Assembly: GCF_022179725.1 (NCBI RefSeq)
Contig: NZ_BPRC01000001.1
Span: 496,001 to 560,000 of the forward strand
Source of the DNA: Methylorubrum aminovorans
Lineage (GTDB): Bacteria; Pseudomonadota; Alphaproteobacteria; Rhizobiales; Beijerinckiaceae
Reading direction: 5' to 3'
Length of the DNA: 64,000 nucleotides
In this document: one piece after another, positions 28,916 through 37,672 of the stretch
Layout: each line of letters starts with the position of its first letter
Position numbering within the stretch: position 1 is the first letter of the stretch
Notes under the pieces: model-generated
The model's input: only the letters and a program-made list of their open reading frames with translations
Databases searched by the model: none
What the model was told of the DNA's origin: nothing
Translations under genes and position numbers: made by a program

Positions 28916-28929
28916 TTTTTTCGCTCGCT

Positions 28930-28952
28930 CCGCGCCTCGTTTGGAGGCGCGG
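28930..28952. terminator. Hairpin between convergent sspB and P450 genes
   Basis: A perfect 9-bp stem (CCGCGCCTC with GAGGCGCGG) with loop GTTTG lies 14 bp after the sspB stop and just past the end of the convergent P450 gene. No T-tract follows on either strand, so termination strength is unclear. Confidence 0.55.
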
Positions 28953-28961
28953 CCTGGTAAA

Positions 28962-30365
28962 TTAGGAGCGTCTCTGCGCCACCATCCGCAGGCCCTCCTT
29001 CGGCCGCAGCGTCACCCGGTGCAGTGGCGTAACCGGCGGATGGTCCGCGGGCAGAGTGAGCCGCACCGCCCGCGCGATCTGCGCGAGAACCAGCGTCGCC
29101 TCCTGAATCGAAAAGCTCTGACCGATACAGACGCGCGGTCCGGCGCCGAACGGTAGGTAGGCGAAGCGCTCGACGCGCTCGCGCTGCTCTCCGAAGAAGC
29201 GCTCGGGGATGAACGCGTCCGGCTCGTCCCACAGCTTGCGGTGTCGGTGCATCACCCAGGGGGCGATGATGACGGTCGAGTTGCGGGGAATCTTGACCCG
29301 CCCGATCCGATCCTCGCGAAGGGCCTGGCGGCTGAGGAATGGCACCGGCGGAAAGAGCCGCATGGTCTCCTCCATCACCGCCTTGGTGAAGGGCAGCCGG
29401 TCGAGCCGCAGCGCCCCATCCTCGCCGGCCGCGTCATCGGCCTCCGCCTCGACGCGCTCACGCGCGGCCTCGTCCTGCGACAGGCAGTAGAGTGCCCAGG
29501 TCAGAGCGTTGGCCGTGGTCTCGTGTCCGGCGGCGATGAAGGTGACGATGTTGGCCTTCACCTCAATGTCGGAGAGGCCGCGACCGGTCTCCGGGTCCTG
29601 GGCCGCCAGCAGCAGGGTCATCAGATCGTGAGGCGCCTCGCCGCGGGCGAGCGCCGCCTTGCGCTCATCCAGCAGCGTATCCACCACCTCGGCGAAGAAG
29701 CGCAGGGCCGGTCGCGCCCGCAAGCGGCCGAGCCGCGGCACGAAGGCGGGAAAGCCGAACACGTCGAGCGGGTCGATCGGGCCGATCGATTCGAGCAGCC
29801 TCGTGATTGCGCGCCCGAGCGCGTCGGGGTCACCCGGCAGCCCTTGCGTGAAGATCGTCCGCTCCAGCACGTCGAGGGTGGCACGGGTCATCTCCAGGGC
29901 GACATCGACGGTAGCCCCGTCGCGCCGCGCCAGCCGCCGCCCGAGGCGCGCCCCGGCCGCATCCATCTGCGCGACGAAACCCGCGACGTGGCGGGCGGAG
30001 AAGATCGGTGCCAGCGTACGCCGCTGCAGGCGCCACTCGTCGCCTTCTGCCGTCAGCAGGCCGTTACCGAGGCCCGGCGCCAGCACACGCTTCTGAAGGT
30101 CGTCCTTGCGGTAGTGGACGGCCCGCTCCACCAGCAGGTAGCGCACCAGGGCCGGATCGCTGACGACGGTGATGCGCCCCATCGCCGTCTCACCCGCCAC
30201 GACGAATTCCTCGAAATGCGCGTCCATCCAGGTCGTGATCGGATTCTCGCGCACCTTCTTCAGGAAGGCGAACAGGCCGAGCGGCTGCGTCAGCGGCGGT
30301 GGCACCTTCGGACGGAACGGCCCGGCTTGCGTGATGCGGGCCGGGTGGGTCGGCAGATCCAGCAT
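28962..30365 (-). CDS. Cytochrome P450
   Basis: The 467-residue protein is a P450 monooxygenase: I-helix oxygen-binding AAGHETTANAL, K-helix ETMR (ExxR), the PERF region, and the heme ligand loop FGAGPRVCIGQ with the axial Cys. No transmembrane anchor is obvious, so it is probably soluble, of the bacterial type related to fatty-acid or terpenoid hydroxylases (CYP102/CYP4-like C-terminal half). Substrate is unknown and no ferredoxin gene is adjacent. ATG 30365 (MLDLPTHPARI) is chosen; ATG 30410 is an alternative with a weaker context. It is divergent from fumC. Confidence 0.9.
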   Translation of the reverse strand: MLDLPTHPARITQAGPFRPKVPPPLTQPLGLFAFLKKVRENPITTWMDAHFEEFVVAGETAMGRITVVSDPALVRYLLVERAVHYRKDDLQKRVLAPGLGNGLLTAEGDEWRLQRRTLAPIFSARHVAGFVAQMDAAGARLGRRLARRDGATVDVALEMTRATLDVLERTIFTQGLPGDPDALGRAITRLLESIGPIDPLDVFGFPAFVPRLGRLRARPALRFFAEVVDTLLDERKAALARGEAPHDLMTLLLAAQDPETGRGLSDIEVKANIVTFIAAGHETTANALTWALYCLSQDEAARERVEAEADDAAGEDGALRLDRLPFTKAVMEETMRLFPPVPFLSRQALREDRIGRVKIPRNSTVIIAPWVMHRHRKLWDEPDAFIPERFFGEQRERVERFAYLPFGAGPRVCIGQSFSIQEATLVLAQIARAVRLTLPADHPPVTPLHRVTLRPKEGLRMVAQRRS

Positions 30366-30489
30366 GAAGAGGGGAGAACCTCGGTGGTAACGGAGTGCGC
30401 GATGCGTCATGCCCGGTTTCGGGCCGGCATCGCTCTCGGCAGCGTGCTTCGTTAAGTAGGGCCGCATCCGAGCCAACGAAGAGGCCACG

Positions 30490-31908
30490 ATGTCGCCGCA
30501 CGAGAACCCTGCCGTCGAGACACGCACCGAGTCAGACACCTTCGGCCCGATCGAGGTGCCCGCCCACCGCTACTGGGGCGCCCAGACCCAGCGCTCGATC
30601 CAGAACTTCAAGATCGGCACCGAGCGCCAGCCGGCGCCGCTCGTTCACGCTCTCGGCATCGTCAAGCAGGCCGCCGCCCTGGTGAACAAGGATCTCGGCT
30701 GCCTCGATCCCAAGATCGCCGACGCCATCGCCGAATCCGCCGCCGAGGTCGTCGCTGGCAAGCACGACGACGAATTCCCGCTGGTGGTTTGGCAGACCGG
30801 CTCGGGCACCCAGTCCAACATGAACGCCAACGAGGTGATCGCGAGCCTCGCCAACGAGCGGCTCGGGGGCAAGCGCGGCGGCAAATCGCCGGTCCACCCC
30901 AACGACCACTGCAACCGCGGTCAGTCCTCGAACGACACCTTCCCCACCGCGATGCACATTGCGGTCGCCCGCGAGGTGCAAGAGCGGCTTCTGCCGGCGC
31001 TCTCCCACCTGCACGCGGCGCTCGACGCCAAGGCGAAGGAATTCGAGAGCATCGTCAAGATCGGCCGCACCCACCTGCAGGACGCGACCCCGGTCTCGCT
31101 CGGCCAGGAATTCTCCGGCTACGCCGCGCAGGTGGCGCTCGGCGGCGCCCGCATCGCCGCAACGCTGCCCGGCGTGCTGGCACTGGCGCAGGGCGGCACC
31201 GCCGTCGGCACCGGACTCAACGCGCATCCGGAATTCGCCGAGCGGTTCGCGGCCAAGGTCGCGGAACTGACCGGTCTCCCCTTCACCTCGGCCGAGAACA
31301 AGTTCGAGGCGCTCGCCACCCACGACGCCCTCGTCTTCCTTCAGGGCGCCCTCACGGCTCTGGCCTCGGGCCTGTTCAAGATCGCCAACGACATCCGCCT
31401 GCTCGGCTCGGGCCCGCGCTCGGGTCTCGGCGAGCTTTCGCTGCCGGAGAACGAGCCCGGTTCCTCGATCATGCCGGGCAAGGTCAATCCGACTCAGTGC
31501 GAGGCGCTGACGATGGTCTGCGCCCAGGTGGTCGGCAACGGCACCACGGTGAGCTTCGCCGGCAGCCAGGGCCATTTCGAGCTCAACGTGTTCAAGCCGG
31601 TGATCGCCAACGCGGTGCTGCAATCGGTGCGGCTGCTCGCCGACAGCTCGATCAGCTTCACCGACAACTGCGTCGTCGGCATCAAGGCCAACACCGATCG
31701 GATCAACGACCTGATGAGCCGCTCGCTGATGCTGGTGACGGCGCTCGCCCCCTCGATCGGCTACGACAAGGCCGCCGAGATCGCCAAGACCGCGCACAAG
31801 AACGGCACCACGCTCAAAGAGGAGGCGCTGCGGCTCGGCTACGTCACGGACGAGGAGTTCGAGCGGGTCGTGCGCCCCGAAACCATGCTGGCGCCGAGCG
31901 CGGAATAA
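30490..31908 (+). CDS. fumC: Fumarate hydratase class II
   Basis: FumC is the oxygen-stable, iron-free fumarase of the TCA cycle. The 472-residue product has [20 protein letters not shown] at the N terminus, the active-site loops [13 protein letters not shown] and [17 protein letters not shown], and the superfamily signature [13 protein letters not shown] with the catalytic serine. AAGAGG precedes ATG 30490. It is monocistronic or leads into the small DUF4169 gene 60 bp downstream. Confidence 0.97.
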   Translation: MSPHENPAVETRTESDTFGPIEVPAHRYWGAQTQRSIQNFKIGTERQPAPLVHALGIVKQAAALVNKDLGCLDPKIADAIAESAAEVVAGKHDDEFPLVVWQTGSGTQSNMNANEVIASLANERLGGKRGGKSPVHPNDHCNRGQSSNDTFPTAMHIAVAREVQERLLPALSHLHAALDAKAKEFESIVKIGRTHLQDATPVSLGQEFSGYAAQVALGGARIAATLPGVLALAQGGTAVGTGLNAHPEFAERFAAKVAELTGLPFTSAENKFEALATHDALVFLQGALTALASGLFKIANDIRLLGSGPRSGLGELSLPENEPGSSIMPGKVNPTQCEALTMVCAQVVGNGTTVSFAGSQGHFELNVFKPVIANAVLQSVRLLADSSISFTDNCVVGIKANTDRINDLMSRSLMLVTALAPSIGYDKAAEIAKTAHKNGTTLKEEALRLGYVTDEEFERVVRPETMLAPSAE

Positions 31909-31968
31909 GCGCTAGACTCGCTTCCCGGCGCGGGCCTTCCGCGCCGGGTCGTCGGAGGGGCTGACGCG

Positions 31969-32157
31969 ATGGCCGAGATCATCAACCTGCGCCAGGTGCG
32001 CAAGGACCGTGAGAAGGCGGCGAAAGAGGCCAAGGCAGCGGAGAACCGCGTCCTGTTCGGCCGGCCGAAGAAGGCGAAGACGCTGGCCGAGACGCGCAAG
32101 GCGATCGAGCAAGCCCGCCACGAGGGCCACCGCCTCGCTGATCCCGACAAGGAATGA
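31969..32157 (+). CDS. DUF4169 family small protein
   Basis: A 62-residue, highly charged helical protein (MAEIINLRQVRKDREKAA..., then RKAIEQARHEGHRLADPD), matching the DUF4169 family of alphaproteobacteria, which is almost always encoded next to a ribbon-helix-helix protein as here. Function unknown; the Lys/Arg/Glu-rich helix may bind nucleic acid or its neighbour (inference). Its stop codon overlaps the start of the next gene. Confidence 0.88.
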   Translation: MAEIINLRQVRKDREKAAKEAKAAENRVLFGRPKKAKTLAETRKAIEQARHEGHRLADPDKE

Positions 32158-32465
32158 TGCGGGCGCCTCAGCGGGAGACCGCGAAGCGCTCCGTGATGAT
32201 CGCAGGGCACCGCACCAGCGTCTCTCTGGAGGCGGAGTTCTGGGAGGCGCTTCAGGAAATCGCGCGGGGGCGCGGGCACTCGGTTCAAGCGCTGATCGGC
32301 GCGATCGATTCCGGGCGCGGCGAGCGCAACCTGTCCTCGGCGATCCGGGTATACGTGCTCAGCGCCTTTCGTGGCACCTCCGAAGTGTCAGAGAGCCCCC
32401 TCACGGATCGCGTCGGGATCGGCCAGGGCGTGCAGGAGCCCAGCGGCAGAGTGGGCGAAGCGTAG
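32154..32465 (+). CDS. Ribbon-helix-helix domain protein
   Basis: The 103-residue protein has a short RHH_4-type fold: MIAGHRTSVSLEAEFWEALQEIA (strand and first helix), GRGHSVQALIGAID, and ERNLSSAIRVYVLSAF. RHH proteins are usually DNA-binding dimers. It is coupled to the DUF4169 gene by a 4-bp overlap. The last 25 or so residues (EVSESPLTDRVGIGQ...) are read antisense to the end of mmcB, a 78-bp 3' overlap, so the C-terminal tail is probably not conserved. ATG 32154 or the internal ATG at 32196 could start it. Confidence 0.82.
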   Translation: MMRAPQRETAKRSVMIAGHRTSVSLEAEFWEALQEIARGRGHSVQALIGAIDSGRGERNLSSAIRVYVLSAFRGTSEVSESPLTDRVGIGQGVQEPSGRVGEA

Positions 32466-32873
32466 GGTGACCGCCTTGCGCCGGGCCGGGCTCAGCGGGT
32501 GGTCCGGCGGCTCGCGCAGAATCGCGGCGCCGAAGGAATCGGCGACGATCAGACCGCATTCGTCCGGAATCAGCGTCTCCGGCACCGTCTCGGGGATCGC
32601 GAAGAAGAAGCGGTCGCAATAGTCGCGGTAATCCGGCCATTTCCGGTCGGCGCGGAAATCGGCGACGCTCGACTTGATCTCGACGATGGTGAGCCGACCC
32701 GCGCCGCAGAGCGCGATCACATCGGCACGGCGCCCGTTGGCGAGCGAAAATTCCGGCAGGCTCACGCAGCCCATCTCGGCAAGCAGACGCCGCACCCCGC
32801 GCTGGATGTTCAGCGCGGTGGGCGACTGGCGGCGGTCGGGCGGCAGGACGATGTGGGCGAGGGCTGTGGACAT
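32388..32873 (-). CDS. mmcB: MmcB family DNA repair protein
   Basis: MmcB is a nuclease-like (PD-(D/E)xK) protein of alphaproteobacteria tied to mutagenic DNA repair in Caulobacter. The 161-residue product contains the core RRADVIALCGAGRLTIVEIKSS (catalytic D...ExK) and DRFFFAIP, with QRGVRRLLAEMG before it. ATG 32873 is favoured because the family begins just before the IVLPPDRRQSPTALNIQRG segment; an upstream ATG at 32918 also exists. The gene is convergent with the RHH gene and overlaps it by 78 bp. Confidence 0.88.
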   Translation of the reverse strand: MSTALAHIVLPPDRRQSPTALNIQRGVRRLLAEMGCVSLPEFSLANGRRADVIALCGAGRLTIVEIKSSVADFRADRKWPDYRDYCDRFFFAIPETVPETLIPDECGLIVADSFGAAILREPPDHPLSPARRKAVTLRFAHSAAGLLHALADPDAIREGAL

Positions 32874-32957
32874 GCCGGGCTGGTGGCTTGCGGATGCGGC
32901 CGAATCGAGTCGACCCATCCTGCCAGCCGGATCCCATCGGTGTCACCGGCCGCTTTG

Positions 32958-33737
32958 TCACAGCGCCAGGGCCGCCCGGATCGCCGCGAACCCATCCGTC
33001 AGCGCCGCCGGCCCCGGCTGGAGGATCAGCGGCGACTTGATTTCATGGATGCGCCCGGTCGCGATGGCTGGGATTGCGTCCCATCCGGGCCGGGCACGGA
33101 TACGCTCCACGTTGACCCGCTTGCCGCACCACGAGGCGAGGATCACGTCGGGCGCCGCAGCGATCACCTGCTCGCTGGTGACGATCCGGTCCTTCGCGGC
33201 CTGAGCCCGACTCAGTTCCGGGAAGACGTCCTGCCCGCCGGCAAAGCCGATCAGGTCGGAGACCCAGCCGATGCCGGAGATCATCGGTTCGTCCCATTCC
33301 TCGAAATATACCCTTGGTCGAGGCCGCCCGGCGGTCTCGGCGGCGGCATCCGCAAGGCGCGCCTCGTATCCGCGGGCCAGCGCCTCGGCCCGCTCGGCGG
33401 CGTCGACCAGGGCGCCGACGGTGCGGATCATCGCGAGGCAGCCGGCCACGTCGCGCTGGTTGAACAGGTGGACCGCCACCCCCGCCCGAGCGAGATTGGC
33501 GACGATCTCCGCCTGAAGGTCGGAAAAGGCGAGGACGAGGTCCGGTTCGAGCGCGAGGATCTTGGGCAGGTCCGCACTCGTGAAGGCCGAGATCCGCGGC
33601 TTCTCACGGCGCACCTGCGGCGGGCGCACGGCGTAGCCCGAGACGCCGACGATGCGGCGATCCTCTCCGAGCAGGTAGAGTGTCTCGACGGTCTCTTCCG
33701 TGAGGCAGACGATTCGTTCGGGCGGAAAGCGGCGCAT
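32958..33737 (-). CDS. Cobalamin-binding / BtuF-like protein without signal peptide
   Basis: The 259-residue protein has the two-lobe BtuF/FepB-like periplasmic-binding fold: IVCLTEETVETLYLLGEDRRIVGVSGY, LPKILALEPDLVLAFSDLQ, then the long linker helix and ASWCGKRVNVERI in the second lobe. Unlike transport proteins, it starts directly with the first beta strand (MRRFPPERIVCLTEE) and has no signal peptide or lipobox. It probably remains in the cytoplasm, or is secreted by an unseen route, and no BtuCD genes are present. It lies 6 bp downstream of the DedA gene on the same strand. Confidence 0.82.
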   Translation of the reverse strand: MRRFPPERIVCLTEETVETLYLLGEDRRIVGVSGYAVRPPQVRREKPRISAFTSADLPKILALEPDLVLAFSDLQAEIVANLARAGVAVHLFNQRDVAGCLAMIRTVGALVDAAERAEALARGYEARLADAAAETAGRPRPRVYFEEWDEPMISGIGWVSDLIGFAGGQDVFPELSRAQAAKDRIVTSEQVIAAAPDVILASWCGKRVNVERIRARPGWDAIPAIATGRIHEIKSPLILQPGPAALTDGFAAIRAALAL

Positions 33738-33743
33738 GGCGTC

Positions 33744-34265
33744 TCAATAATGCAGCCATGTCAGCAGCCCCGCACCGGGGGCGAGCATCACGAAGGCCCA
33801 GACGAAGCCCGAACTCCAGTTGGCGAGTTGGAACGGGATGCGCCGGAGGCCGAAGCTGCCGGCGACCAGCGGCACCACCGCCCGCGCCGGACCGATAAAG
33901 CGGCCGATGAGAATCGCGCCCGCGCCCCAGCGCCGGAGAAAGGCTTCGGCCTTGGCCGTCATCTCCGGGTGCCGACTCATCGGCCAGAGGCGTTTGATCC
34001 CGTCCTTGTAGTAGAAGCCGACCTCGTAGGAGACCCAGTCCCCCAGCCCCGCACCGATTCCGGCGCCGATCACCATCGGCCAGAATGGCAGGTCGCTGCC
34101 GCCGATCAGGGCGCCGATGCCGAGCAGGATCACGGTCGCCGGCACGAGCAGCGACAGCACCGCGAGCGATTCGCAGAACGCGATGACGCCGGTCACCACC
34201 GGCGCCCAGGCCTTGTGGGTCTCGATGAAGGTGAGCACGGATTGGCGGATGGCGTCGAAATCCAT
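33744..34265 (-). CDS. DedA family membrane protein
   Basis: The 173-residue protein has the DedA/SNARE-associated fold of about four or five hydrophobic segments, including the re-entrant motif GRFIGPARAVVPLVAG and, earlier, GAGLGDWVSYEVGFY. DedA proteins are thought to move phospholipids or couple to proton motive force, and affect envelope stress tolerance. ATG 34265 is chosen because homologues begin at MDFDAI; the frame is open to 34382, which would run into the divergent pdxY promoter region. Confidence 0.9.
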   Translation of the reverse strand: MDFDAIRQSVLTFIETHKAWAPVVTGVIAFCESLAVLSLLVPATVILLGIGALIGGSDLPFWPMVIGAGIGAGLGDWVSYEVGFYYKDGIKRLWPMSRHPEMTAKAEAFLRRWGAGAILIGRFIGPARAVVPLVAGSFGLRRIPFQLANWSSGFVWAFVMLAPGAGLLTWLHY

Positions 34266-34380
34266 ACTCACTCCGGAGGGCGGGTCGTGTCTGGCTGAGC
34301 CGTAACGCGTCGCCGCATCGATCGGATGCGCGCGTCCCTCTGCCGCGCTATCACGGCGCGGAAGCGGATATCGGAGCACC

Positions 34381-35232
34381 ATGAAGGTCCTGTCGATCCA
34401 ATCGCACGTCGCCTACGGTCATGTCGGGAATTCCTCGGCCGTCTTTCCGATGCAGCGCCTCGGCGTCGAGGTCTGGCCGGTGCATACGGTGCAGTTCTCC
34501 AACCATACCGGCTACGGGCAGTGGCGCGGGCGCGTCTTCGACGGGCCGGCGGTGGAGGAGGTGGTGCAGGGCGTGGCCGAGCGCGGCGCGCTGAAGGCGT
34601 GCGACGCGGTGCTCTCCGGCTATATGGGCTCGGCCGATATCGGCACCGCCATCCTGCGCACGGTTGCGGCCGTGCGCGCGGCCAACCGCGAGGCGCTCTA
34701 TTGCTGTGATCCGGTGATCGGCGACACCTATTCCGGCGTCTATGTCCGCCCCGGTATCGCCGACTTCATGCGTGCGCAGGCGGTGCCGGCCGCCGACATC
34801 CTCACGCCGAACCAGTTCGAACTCGACCTGATCTCGGACGCACCGAGCGACACGCTGGAGGCGGCCAAGGCGGCGGCGGCGTCGGTGATGGCGCTCGGGC
34901 CGCGTGTCCTGCTCGTCACCTCGCTCGCCACCGCCGAGACGCCGCCGGACGCCATCGACATGATGGCGGCGGAGGGGGGCTCGTTCTGGCGCGTGCGCAC
35001 GCCCCGGCTCGACCTGAAAGCGGTCTCGGGGGCGGGCGATGCCGTCGCCGCGCTCTATCTCGTGCATTACCTGCGCACCCGATCGGCCGCCCTGGCGCTC
35101 GGTATGGCGGCGGCCTCGATCCACGGCCTGCTGCGGCGCACCGCCGAGGCCGGCTCGGAGGAGCTGCTGACGGTGGCGGCGCAGGAGGAATTCGTCGCGC
35201 CGAGCGCGGCCTTCCCGGTCGAGATCGTCTGA
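34381..35232 (+). CDS. pdxY: Pyridoxal kinase
   Basis: The 283-residue PfkB/ThiD-type kinase phosphorylates pyridoxal to PLP in the salvage pathway. It begins MKVLSIQSHVAYGHVGNSS, typical of PdxY, with CDPVIGDTYSGVYV (conserved DPV), ILTPNQFELD, and the anion-hole ATP motif VSGAGDAVAAL. PLP is heavily used by serine-cycle enzymes, so salvage is sensible. It precedes PhzF and NUDIX genes with 18-bp spacing, suggesting an operon. Confidence 0.93.
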   Translation: MKVLSIQSHVAYGHVGNSSAVFPMQRLGVEVWPVHTVQFSNHTGYGQWRGRVFDGPAVEEVVQGVAERGALKACDAVLSGYMGSADIGTAILRTVAAVRAANREALYCCDPVIGDTYSGVYVRPGIADFMRAQAVPAADILTPNQFELDLISDAPSDTLEAAKAAAASVMALGPRVLLVTSLATAETPPDAIDMMAAEGGSFWRVRTPRLDLKAVSGAGDAVAALYLVHYLRTRSAALALGMAAASIHGLLRRTAEAGSEELLTVAAQEEFVAPSAAFPVEIV

Positions 35233-35250
35233 ACGCTGCAAGGAACCGTG

Positions 35251-36180
35251 ATGCTGGAACGCCGCTTCGCCACCCTCGACGTGTTCACCGACACGCCGCT
35301 CGCCGGAAACCCGCTCGCGGTGGTGCTCGACGCCGAAGGGCTGAGCGGCGAGGCGATGCAGGCTATCGCCCGCGAGTTCAACCTGTCGGAGACGGTGTTC
35401 GTCTTGGCCCCTGAAGAGCCGCGCCACCGGGCGCGCCTGCGCATCTTCACGCCGGCCCGCGAGCTGCCCTTCGCCGGACATCCGACCGTTGGTTCGGCGG
35501 TGCTGCTGGCGCTGCGCGACCGCGCCGAGCGGCCGGCGGCGGCGCTCGCCGATGCCGCCGCCTTCGGCCTGGAAGCGGAGATCGGCACCCTCTCCTGCGC
35601 CGTCGAGGCGGGCTCGGACGGCCGCAGCGGCCGGGCCCGCTTCAAGCTACCCGTCCTGCCGACCTATCTCGGCGAGGCGGCCGCGAAGGACGCCCTGGCC
35701 ACCGCCCTGGGGCTCAAGCCGAACGAGATCGGCTTCAACCGCCATCAGCCGAGCCGGCACGGCGCCGGCCCCCTCTTCACCTTCGTGCCGGTCGCATCCG
35801 GCGAGGCGCTGGCCCGCGCCCGGCTCGATGTTGGCCGGTTCGAGCGGCTGTTTCCCCAGGCGCAGGCCGACGCCGTCTATCTCTATGCCCTTGATCCGGA
35901 GGGGCTTGGGCACCGCTACCAGACGCGGATGTTCGCGCCACATCTCGGCGTGGCGGAAGATCCGGCGACGGGGAGTGCCGCGGCGGCCTTCGCGGGCGCG
36001 CTGATGCAGTTCGAGCCCCTGGGCGAGGGAACGCACGACGTGGTGATCCGCCAGGGCCTTGCCATGGGACGGCCGAGCACGATCGATCTCCAACTCGTCA
36101 TCGACGGGGGTGCGCTCCGCTCCGTCGAGATCGGCGGGCAGGCGGTGGTGGTGAGCGAGGGCGTGCTGCGTGTCGGTTGA
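35251..36180 (+). CDS. PhzF family isomerase
   Basis: The 309-residue protein has the PhzF/DapF-like two-domain fold: RFATLDVFTDTPLAGNPLAV at the N terminus, the catalytic Glu segment NLSETVFV, PFAGHPTVGSAVLL, and in the second half EDPATGSAAAAFAGAL. PhzF isomerises 2,3-dihydro-3-hydroxyanthranilate, but most homologues are unassigned and no phenazine genes are here. The start is ATG 35251 (GTG 35248 is adjacent). It follows pdxY by 18 bp and overlaps the NUDIX gene by 11 bp. Confidence 0.9.
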   Translation: MLERRFATLDVFTDTPLAGNPLAVVLDAEGLSGEAMQAIAREFNLSETVFVLAPEEPRHRARLRIFTPARELPFAGHPTVGSAVLLALRDRAERPAAALADAAAFGLEAEIGTLSCAVEAGSDGRSGRARFKLPVLPTYLGEAAAKDALATALGLKPNEIGFNRHQPSRHGAGPLFTFVPVASGEALARARLDVGRFERLFPQAQADAVYLYALDPEGLGHRYQTRMFAPHLGVAEDPATGSAAAAFAGALMQFEPLGEGTHDVVIRQGLAMGRPSTIDLQLVIDGGALRSVEIGGQAVVVSEGVLRVG

Positions 36181-36901
36181 GATCGCGGGCGAAGCTGCCC
36201 CCGGCTTCAGCCTCACCCGCCTCGAACGCGTTTCGGCACGGCGGGTCGATCACGATTGGGCCTGGGCGCGGGACAATGCCGAGGCGATCGACCGCAATTG
36301 GCAGCGGCGCAAGGCGAAGACGCCGGGCCTGTTCGACGGGCCGGTCTACCTCGCCAGTGCTTGCGCCGTCATGGACGGCGCCTGCGAGGCGAGCCTGTTC
36401 GAGGTGCCCTACTCGCGCTTCATCGCCTTCCGCGATGCGGGCGTGCCCGACGCGCTGGTGGCGAACGCCTTCGCGGCGATCGTGCCCCATAGCCGCGACG
36501 GCGCCGTGCTTCTCGGCGCGATGGGCGCGCACACCGCCAATGCGGGCCAGATCTACTTTCCCTGCGGCACGCCCGACCCGGGCGACCTGCGCGAGGACGG
36601 CACGGTCGATCTCGCCGGGAGCGCCGTGCGCGAGTTTTTAGAGGAAACCGGCCTGACGCTGCCGGACGGCGCCGAGGAAGAGTGGGTGCTCCTGCGCGGC
36701 GACGGGCAGCTCGCCTTCCTGCGCCCGGTTCGCTTCGACAGCGATGCCGAGACCTTGAAAGCCCGCATCGAAGCCCATCGCGGCGGTGAGGACGAGCCGG
36801 AACTCGCCCACTCCATCATCGCCCGCTCGCGCACCGATATCGACGCCGCCCGGATGCCGGGCTTCGTACAGGCCTATCTCGCAAGCGTCTTCCCTGAGTG
36901 A
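36170..36901 (+). CDS. NUDIX hydrolase
   Basis: The 243-residue protein contains a Nudix box in the segment 143-165: a Gly-rich lead (PDPGDLREDGTVDLAG) followed by AVREFLEETGLTL, which supplies the REx2EExG core. The N-terminal 100 residues are specific to this subfamily and contain no other known domain. The substrate, probably a nucleoside diphosphate derivative, cannot be deduced. GTG 36170 lies inside the phzF stop region, so the two are coupled. The stop is followed 18 bp later by the convergent lipoprotein gene. Confidence 0.88.
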   Translation: MSVEIAGEAAPGFSLTRLERVSARRVDHDWAWARDNAEAIDRNWQRRKAKTPGLFDGPVYLASACAVMDGACEASLFEVPYSRFIAFRDAGVPDALVANAFAAIVPHSRDGAVLLGAMGAHTANAGQIYFPCGTPDPGDLREDGTVDLAGSAVREFLEETGLTLPDGAEEEWVLLRGDGQLAFLRPVRFDSDAETLKARIEAHRGGEDEPELAHSIIARSRTDIDAARMPGFVQAYLASVFPE

Positions 36902-36919
36902 AGACCGGGAGGCCGGCGG

Positions 36920-37252
36920 TTACCGGTAGCCGTAGCGCGCCTTGGCCGCCGCGAGCAGGCTCATCGCCTCTCCCTCGCGGCCGGCGGCGCAGGCGCCCGC
37001 GGCCTTGGACAGGTCGGCGCCGAAGCGGGTGCCGACTGCTGCGGAGAGATCGCCGGTCTTCACGTCGCCGTCGACGATGGCCTGGGTGCGGGCGATGGTG
37101 GGGCCGCAGCCGGTGCCGGTCGGTAGCGGCGCGACGGCGGCTGCGGGCGCTGCGGCGACAGCCGCGACCGGGGGCGGTGCGCTCGACTGGCAGGCGCTCA
37201 GCGCGCAGCCGAGGAGAGCGAGAGAAACGGCACGGTGAAGCGGCGCGGGCAC
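36920..37252 (-). CDS. Small lipoprotein
   Basis: A 110-residue protein with a lipoprotein signal peptide ending in the lipobox LSAC (residue about 21), then a Pro/Ala-rich stretch and a small helical domain (GCGPTIARTQAIVDGDVKTG ... GRFGADLSKAAGACAAGREG). GTG 37252 is chosen because GGAGAG lies nine bases upstream and because it gives a normal signal length; longer frames begin at 37336. Two further Cys in the mature part may form a disulfide. Family not recognised; anchored in the inner or outer membrane. Confidence 0.72.
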   Translation of the reverse strand: MPAPLHRAVSLALLGCALSACQSSAPPPVAAVAAAPAAAVAPLPTGTGCGPTIARTQAIVDGDVKTGDLSAAVGTRFGADLSKAAGACAAGREGEAMSLLAAAKARYGYR

Positions 37253-37672
37253 GACGGGTCTCTCCGGTTGCAAGAGGAGGTACGCTGCAGCCAAGCTTGG
37301 CCGGCGGGTTGTGCCTCTCGCGCTCGGGCCGGTCAATCGTAACGGTGACGCGGTACAGGCATGTGCTTGTCACGATCCCTGCCAATCGGTACATACCGGC
37401 TCCCTGGTCGCAGGCGGTTTGCCGGCGAGTCAGCCTTTCAGGAGAATCGAGCGTGGCCCCTGGCCGCTCCGTGCAGACGAACGAGGGCGCCGCTTTTGCG
37501 GCTGCGCCGTCCTGCGCGCTCGTTCTCGTAGGCCTGCTTCTTAGCCGCCCCTGAGGGCCGTCCGGGCGCGATCGCCTGGGCTCTCAGGGGATGCCGCTCG
37601 TTAACCGGAAGACAGGTTTTCCGGCGCCGCTCCCGATGAGTCGAGCGCGCTGGCTGCGAGGAACGAAAACTC
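37253..37672. other. leuA leader region
   Basis: A 420-bp region between the divergent lipoprotein gene and leuA. The right-hand half carries a 33-codon leader peptide (listed separately), then CCCCTGAG ... CTCAGGGG (37549-37589), a long-range 8-bp stem, then CCGGAA ... TTCCGG (37605-37624). The left half holds the lipoprotein promoter and probably the leuA promoter, neither of which I can place. Confidence 0.6.
37453..37554 (+). CDS. leuL: Putative leu leader peptide
   Basis: A 33-codon frame from GTG 37453 to TGA 37554, preceded by AGGAGAA eight bases upstream. It ends CALVLVGLLLSRP, with five Leu and two Val codons within eight positions shortly before the stop. It is immediately followed by inverted repeats and then by leuA, the first enzyme of leucine synthesis. 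This is the classical layout of amino-acid attenuation: ribosome stalling at Leu (and Val) codons when charged tRNA is scarce. The symbol is by analogy. A plain poly-U terminator is not evident, so the downstream mechanism is open. Confidence 0.72.
   Translation: MAPGRSVQTNEGAAFAAAPSCALVLVGLLLSRP

Noticed and set aside
37253..37452. Long plus-strand frame 36898-37554 as one 218-residue gene
   Set aside because: Its first part is antisense to the lipoprotein gene and Arg-rich; only the last 33 codons have a ribosome binding site and a meaningful composition.
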